From NCBI RefSeq assembly GCF_047495875.1, contig NC_092497.1, positions 8,206,688 to 8,270,687 of the forward strand: a stretch of DNA of 64,000 nt, in the 5' to 3' direction. Positions within the stretch are counted from its first letter, which is position 1, and each line of letters begins with the position of its first letter. The notes below the pieces were generated by a model. That model was given only the letters and a program-made list of their open reading frames with translations, had not been told where the DNA came from and made no database searches. This document shows positions 58,746 through 64,000 of this stretch, one piece after another. The position numbers and the translations under genes were made by a program. This DNA is from Pithys albifrons albifrons (taxonomy: Eukaryota > Chordata > Aves > Passeriformes > Thamnophilidae).

Positions 58746-58940
58746 TCACAGAATCAAAGAACCATTTAAGCTGCAAAAGATCTCCAAGATCAGAGTCCAG
58801 CCTCTACCAGATCACCGCCCTGTCAAACAAACCGTGGCACTCTGTGCTACATCAGTAATCTTAGCACCACCAAGAATGGTGGCTCCACCACCTCCCTGGG
58901 CAGCCTCTTCCAGTGCCTGACATGACAACGTAACTACTTG
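58746..58940 (-). mobile_element. Old CR1 3' end fragment
   Basis: The + strand wording 'cacagaatcaaagaaccatttaagctgcaaaagatctccaagatcagagtcca' and later 'atggtggctccaccacctccctgggcagcctcttccagtgcctga' matches the reverse complement of the CR1 3' end. The intact element has 'ggtgaatccaccacctctccgggcagcccattccaatgcctga' at 36445-36487. It is diverged and 5' truncated. Confidence 0.88.
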
Positions 58941-58989
58941 TTATGTCTGAGACACAATACTCCCTCTGCTCAAAGAAGTTAACAATGGT

Positions 58990-61900
58990 ACTGATGGTTT
59001 AAGATTGGTGCTAATAGTGACCATTGAATCTATTCTAAAAATGCTTTTATTTCCTTCAATTTTTATTGTTTCTTCCAATCTTACAGTCACCATCATTTCT
59101 AACACAGTCTGACTGGACATTACTGCCTCACAGGGCTCTCTCCTCTGTTTGGCTACAGATTGTTTTATTTTCCTTCCTTTCAGATGTACTGGCTTGCATT
59201 TCACTCATCAAAAACCCCATTTGCAAATTTGTTTTTCACATTTTAAGCTACATGTCTTTCTATTATCTGTATAAATCACCTATAATAGCAAAAAGTTAGT
59301 AAGTCAAAACAAACAAACAAAAATATACATCTGTTGTTTCAACTGGATCTTGTAAGTGGCTAATCCTAAGCAAAGGTGATGTCTTTCAGTTACCCCAGCC
59401 AAAAAGTTGAGAAGTGTATGGAGTTTTGGGTAGGCAAACCAGACCATTTTAGAGGGGTCTGTGGTTTGTATTACCATTCAGAAATACCCTTTAAAAACCA
59501 AAGTTGCTTAAAGATATCTCCAACATAAAATGGAATAAAGCTGCACTGATAGTGAGAACTAGCATATAGATATACGAGACTTTTCACATGAAGTTTTGGA
59601 CTAGACTGTATAGATATACACATATGCTTTGAACCTCAGAGAAACCCAGTTAACACATACACTGGTTTCATTAGCCACACCTAAAACTTCTTTTTAGATT
59701 AATCTAGTCTAGCATACAAATTCTTATCTCCTCTGACGGTAGCACTATCATAAAATTTCAATTTCTCCAGCAGCCACATTCAATCACAGATTAGGCAGGG
59801 GGAAACCAAAGCAGTCAGTGCATTTATAGCAAACGTGCAGGCCCTAGATTTCAGCAGTACCTTCGAGTTCATTTCTTCTGCAGGTTTATCTAAGTTTTAC
59901 AGCATTTCTACTATCAGGAAGGCTAAATGATTTGGCAGATTACAAGCACAGCAAATAGCAAAGATTATTTAAAAGACCAGGTGTTGTAAATCAGTCTATT
60001 TGACACCACAGTTATATATGCAATAAAGTGAATGAACTCTGCTAACGGAGCACTATCTGATAAAGAGAATACTCCTTGCAGGTATTTAGTGTTTAATCCC
60101 AGGATAATGGTTTGCCCTGGTTTGTCTAGGCAACATCAGACAGTATCTGGCTGGAGGCAACAGAGTAGACCTAGAAGGGTTTGAAACTTGCAAAGACAAT
60201 TTTTCTCACCATTTTTTTGAATCCTAATATTTGAGAGACACAGTCAGAATGCTCAAATCCTATAATGAAACTTTCTCTAAAAACAAGATATGAATTCTTT
60301 GCACGACTTGAATAAATGCATAAGTAAAACCAGGCTTAAATTATTATTATTGTTAATACAACACTTAATGGCTTCAGTGAAGTCAAAGTTGCAGAATCAG
60401 GCACCCAATAGTCAGAACACTTCAGACAGGGAAACTGATCTGGCAAACTTGGCTTATGAATAGTGAATGCTCCCCTTGTATTGTTCATGCTTCCCAATGA
60501 GAAAAAATTCCCAAAAGTTCTGCAGAAGTACCAGCACTGTACATTAAGCCACATACAGGAATTTCTCATGTATAGATGTTCAACCAAGCAAACGAATGCC
60601 CCATCAGTGCTAGATGCTTCCACATATTTTATTGATGGCTTTTACCCTCTCAACAGAAGGAAAATGGCACAGGCAACTGTCTCTTTAAGGATGGTGATAA
60701 TTCAGTCTGTCCTCACATTTTTGGTACATTTGCCAGTGTGCTGGAAAGAGCGTCTCCACAAAAGACTGGAAAATAATCTTTTTTTCTAAGTCTGATTTTG
60801 ACACTTTTTCATCTAACTTTCATGAGCTTAAAAGTCTGCATGTTTCACCATGGGAGAGGAAAATTTGTAAGGTCTACAAGTTTGGATTAGAAGACTAACT
60901 GTTTAGACAAAGTTTGGTGAAAGTAACTTATCATAAAGCTTCTACAAATGCCATCAGGAGAGGGAACACAAAGAATTAGTGTACAAAGCAGGAGCAAGGC
61001 AAGGCCATGTGCAAAAGGACAGAGATGAGAGTAGAGAGAACAAACCAAGGTAAGCTTTGAAACTCTCTTCTAATGAAGTTTCACCTCTGCTTTTATTGTA
61101 GAACATAAAACTTCAAATACAGCTCAGAGAGCAGCACAGAGATGACCAAACTATCTGAGAGGCAGGGACCACTGGGATCAAGCTGGTATGACTGGATCAG
61201 TGTAAAACTGTGACCTGGGTGCCTAAATCCATCCTGCTCAGGCAATGCACAGTGCTGTGACAGGATTGCCTTCATCTCCTCTGCACTACTAACATAGGCT
61301 GCTGGAAATTTGGATCCTTAGCCCCTAAAGCCCTTTTGGAAATTTTATTGGAAACTTTAAGAGCATTGGCTCTTAATTAACTATCTAGTAGAGTTTAGAA
61401 ATTCTCAATGTAAAGGTGTTTTGTAGTCTTATCACTAAGGTAACAGGAAACATCATAAACCATTATGATTCAGAACAGATCATTAACCATTCATACTTTA
61501 AAAAGGAAAACAGTACAAAAATAAACACAAGATGGGACACAGTCAAATCCTACATTCCACAGGACTTCAGTTTCACTGCCTGCGCAGCAGGAGTACAGTT
61601 CTCCAAACATCTGCAGGGGCACCTTACTTTGTTCTGTGTTTCCAAATCAAAGGGGAAGGAAGACTCTCACATTTTTATGACAAACACACGACTACGGCTG
61701 ATGCTCTGGGAACTACAAGACCACTTGTTCCCAGGATCGTTGCTGAGAAATCACCAGAAACCACTTGGCATTCTTTCTAATAAAACCTATGGGGCAATCA
61801 GAGCTCAGATAGTCCCACAATGTACAGTACCTAAAAAATAGTCAAGATTATGTAAGAGTGATGCATAGAACTCATAAATGTGCAGGGTATGAGAAAGATC

Positions 61901-62595
61901 AGTGCTCTTGAAGGTAACCACTTAGCATCCTTGCCTCAATTGGTTGAACAATGATGTTTGTTTATTTATTTAGACATTTGGGATATGCCATTGAATTTTT
62001 AATGTTTTTTTTTATTTCTCATTGCTAGTAAAATATATTATAATTCTTATACATTGTCCAATTTTTAAACTACACTAATGTATTTTCATATTATGCAGTC
62101 CCATTTAACTAATAATATTATTTGTTCCTTCCTGAAAAAATAGCATAACCTCAACAAGTTTGATATTTGCGGAATAGGAATTTCCCCATGAGGCAGCATA
62201 ACTAAACTTATTAGTCATAAATACTCCAACAGTAAGATATATGTATATTTCTTTGAACAAGCCATGTCAGATATTACTTGATCATTATATTTAGAGATAT
62301 CTTTTAATTTACAGTCTCTGAAAATTTATTCTTCAACCATAAATGCATACAAAACACATTGAATGTCTCTTTGCAAGGTGATGGCATTTCAACAAAGCAT
62401 ACTGGCAATACGGCTTTGGAGATTAGTAGCTGTATAGGCTTACTTTATTTAACTGTATATACCAGAGGAAATAAAAAGGTTTATTTTTATACTACTGCTT
62501 ATATTTTCAACATAAAGTTCTGAGTGATTTACTAATGTTACATGAATTGCCTCTGAATTATGGTACAGTATTGTGCCTCAGTACAAAGCCTAACA
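58990..62595. other. Noncoding DNA, nothing recognised
   Basis: AT-rich unique sequence. Open frames (for example 141 codons at 61416-61841) lack domain content and exon borders. Confidence 0.35.
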
Positions 62596-62597
62596 CT

Positions 62598-62765
62598 ATT
62601 TTGTATTCATAAAACACCACCTGCCCCTGAGCACTTTACAAATGCTAAATACAGCTAAAAACACATTCAAGGGGTAGGGAACAGACCCATTTTACAGAAA
62701 ATTAAACAGTTTATTGTTATGATAGAGCAAATATCAAATCCCTGTTTGACTGGAGCAAACAGGGC
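62598..62765 (-). repeat. MIR/CORE-SINE-like fragment
   Basis: 'tgagcactttacaaatgcta' (about 62628-62647) followed by 'cccattttacagaaaattaaac' (about 62686-62707) fits the reverse orientation of MIR-type repeats, which run 'agcgctttacatgtatt...ccccattttacagatgaggaaac'. The similarity covers only the core and is old. Confidence 0.45.
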
Positions 62766-62769
62766 AAAT

Positions 62770-63540
62770 AAAAGCAGAGAAATAACAGATGCAGACAGGA
62801 AGTGGCCTCACTACCTGAAACCTGAAGGCACCACACCAGAGATACAACCTCAGGTTATCTGGAAGAAACAGCTGTGATGATTCATCACCCATGCCCAAGT
62901 TAACCCAAGGTCTATGGGCAAAGGGAAGAACCTGACCCAAATTAAAGAGTCCTACCTAATTTCTGCCATCTTTAGTCTTGCATCCACAATTGCTGCATAA
63001 GGGATGCTACAGGTATCTCCAGGGCTTGTCCTTTCAACGTCCATATACCAACCTGTTGTCCATAACTTTGACTAACTCTTCCAACCTGCAGCTTCCACAA
63101 TGCCCTGCGACAGCAAGCTCAAGAAGTTCACTGCTATGGAAAGACAAACTTTTGTTTTCTGTTTTAATCAGATATCTTACTAGTGTTCTAAGTGCTTTTT
63201 AAAGGATTCAGTTCAGTTAATCTCTCTTATGTGGTGGAATCTGGTAAAAAACAGTTCCACATTCAGCTTATCCATCACTCCGCAAATCCTGATCATTTTC
63301 TCGTTCAGTCTTTCCCAAAGCTTCTTGGTCTCTCCTTAAATGGCAGCTACTTCATCCTGCTGATCAAATTAATTATCCTGTGCACCTTTCCTAAACTCCA
63401 CTACATCTTTCTTAAGAAGCAAAGACCAACTGACATCAAAACACAGCTACACCAAGACTTGTGCATCAACAAGTTTTGAGAAGTTCTAGGAAGGTTTGAA
63501 CTTCATAGATCCTAACCACCTGCTCTGAGTTCAGCATCAT
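62770..63540. other. Noncoding DNA, nothing recognised
   Basis: No supported gene or repeat. Short open frames here have no recognisable content. Confidence 0.35.
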
Positions 63541-63544
63541 GTGG

Positions 63545-63965
63545 GCATGGTGTTGATGACTCTTCTCTAGGTAAATTACAGTTTTATTCACTCAGTTTTG
63601 ATGCTTTTTTTTATTTTCTTGCTACTGACATGTCATTGGACCACAAGAAAGAACTTAGTATCACCCACAAATTTATTGGGTCACCAAGGAGATTTTGCTG
63701 TTCACTTATTACCCACGCCAGGTTACCAATGAAAAAACAGCTCCTGTGGGACCCCATTGATGAATCTTCTACATCATGAAAAATGACTATTAAGTCACTT
63801 TACTTTCTGTCATTAAATCACCAGTAAACCCATAGTTGGACTTGTCCTCCAATCCTGTAGAAACTTGATTTCGGTAAAAGCTTTCCTTGTGGAACCTTGG
63901 CAAAACCAAATGCATAATGTCCACTGGATCAGGATCCATAGGTCTGAGCTGATACCTCAAAGTCT
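63545..63965 (-). mobile_element. Ancient CR1/L3-like RT-region fragment
   Basis: On the + strand the order 'gtatcacccacaaatttatt' (63659-63678), 'ctcctgtgggaccccattgatg' (63741-63762), 'cttgtggaaccttggcaaaacc' (63885-63906) and 'ataatgtccactggatca' (about 63916-63933) mirrors the reverse complement of CR1-type ORF2. In the intact element the equivalent landmarks are 'ggtgtcatcagcaaatttgctg', 'cccctggggaacaccactgg', and '…caaaggccttgctgaagtcc…agaccacatcc'. The fragment is heavily decayed and may run past the window end. Confidence 0.6.
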
Positions 63966-64000
63966 TTCTTCTCCCTTCTCTGCTCTATGAATATAATACA

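Overview
The window looks like ordinary, gene-poor nuclear DNA from a bird (another sauropsid such as a turtle or crocodilian is possible but less likely). The main evidence is CR1 (chicken repeat 1) non-LTR retrotransposons of several ages. One is a young copy with an uninterrupted ORF2 and the diagnostic ATTCTATG 3' tail; about ten others are decayed fragments. There are no operon-like gene rows, no ribosome-binding sites and no CRISPR arrays. No host protein could be named with confidence.

Layout. About 1-1690 is unique DNA with no supported gene. 1690-2095 is a pyrimidine-rich tract containing a very long (CTCCT)n pentanucleotide repeat. About 2550-7170 has the look of a long 3' untranslated region on the + strand: AT-rich, full of T and A runs, almost free of recent transposons, and ending at AATAAA (7152-7157) followed by a GT-rich downstream element. 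It contains a fold-back old repeat (4625-4805) and a perfect 13-bp inverted repeat close to the end (6949-7011). About 7.2-34 kb is intronic or intergenic DNA with scattered CR1 relics, a three-unit tandem repeat of roughly 135 bp (12.96-13.39 kb) beside a strand-asymmetric, possibly LTR-derived block (13.39-14.03 kb), and possible conserved noncoding stretches.

The best-defined object is the CR1 element at 36296-39732 (minus strand). It has a 3' end of ORF1 that codes for an SGNH/GDSL-type esterase, cut off just where the nucleophile motif should be, followed by a complete ORF2 of about 928-930 codons. ORF2 has all recognisable endonuclease and reverse-transcriptase motifs. Two related, much older fragments (35.18-35.44 and 40.60-40.86 kb) lie in the same orientation on either side of it.

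The right third (41-64 kb) is again mostly noncoding with old CR1/L3-like and MIR-like fragments. Two places have the architecture of host exons: a 160-bp candidate + strand exon with a signal-peptide start (52541-52700), and a candidate minus-strand terminal coding exon of 71 codons with a strong splice acceptor (57076-57292). Neither matches a family I recognise. The LTR reading, the conserved-element calls and all host exon calls are inferences from sequence features only.
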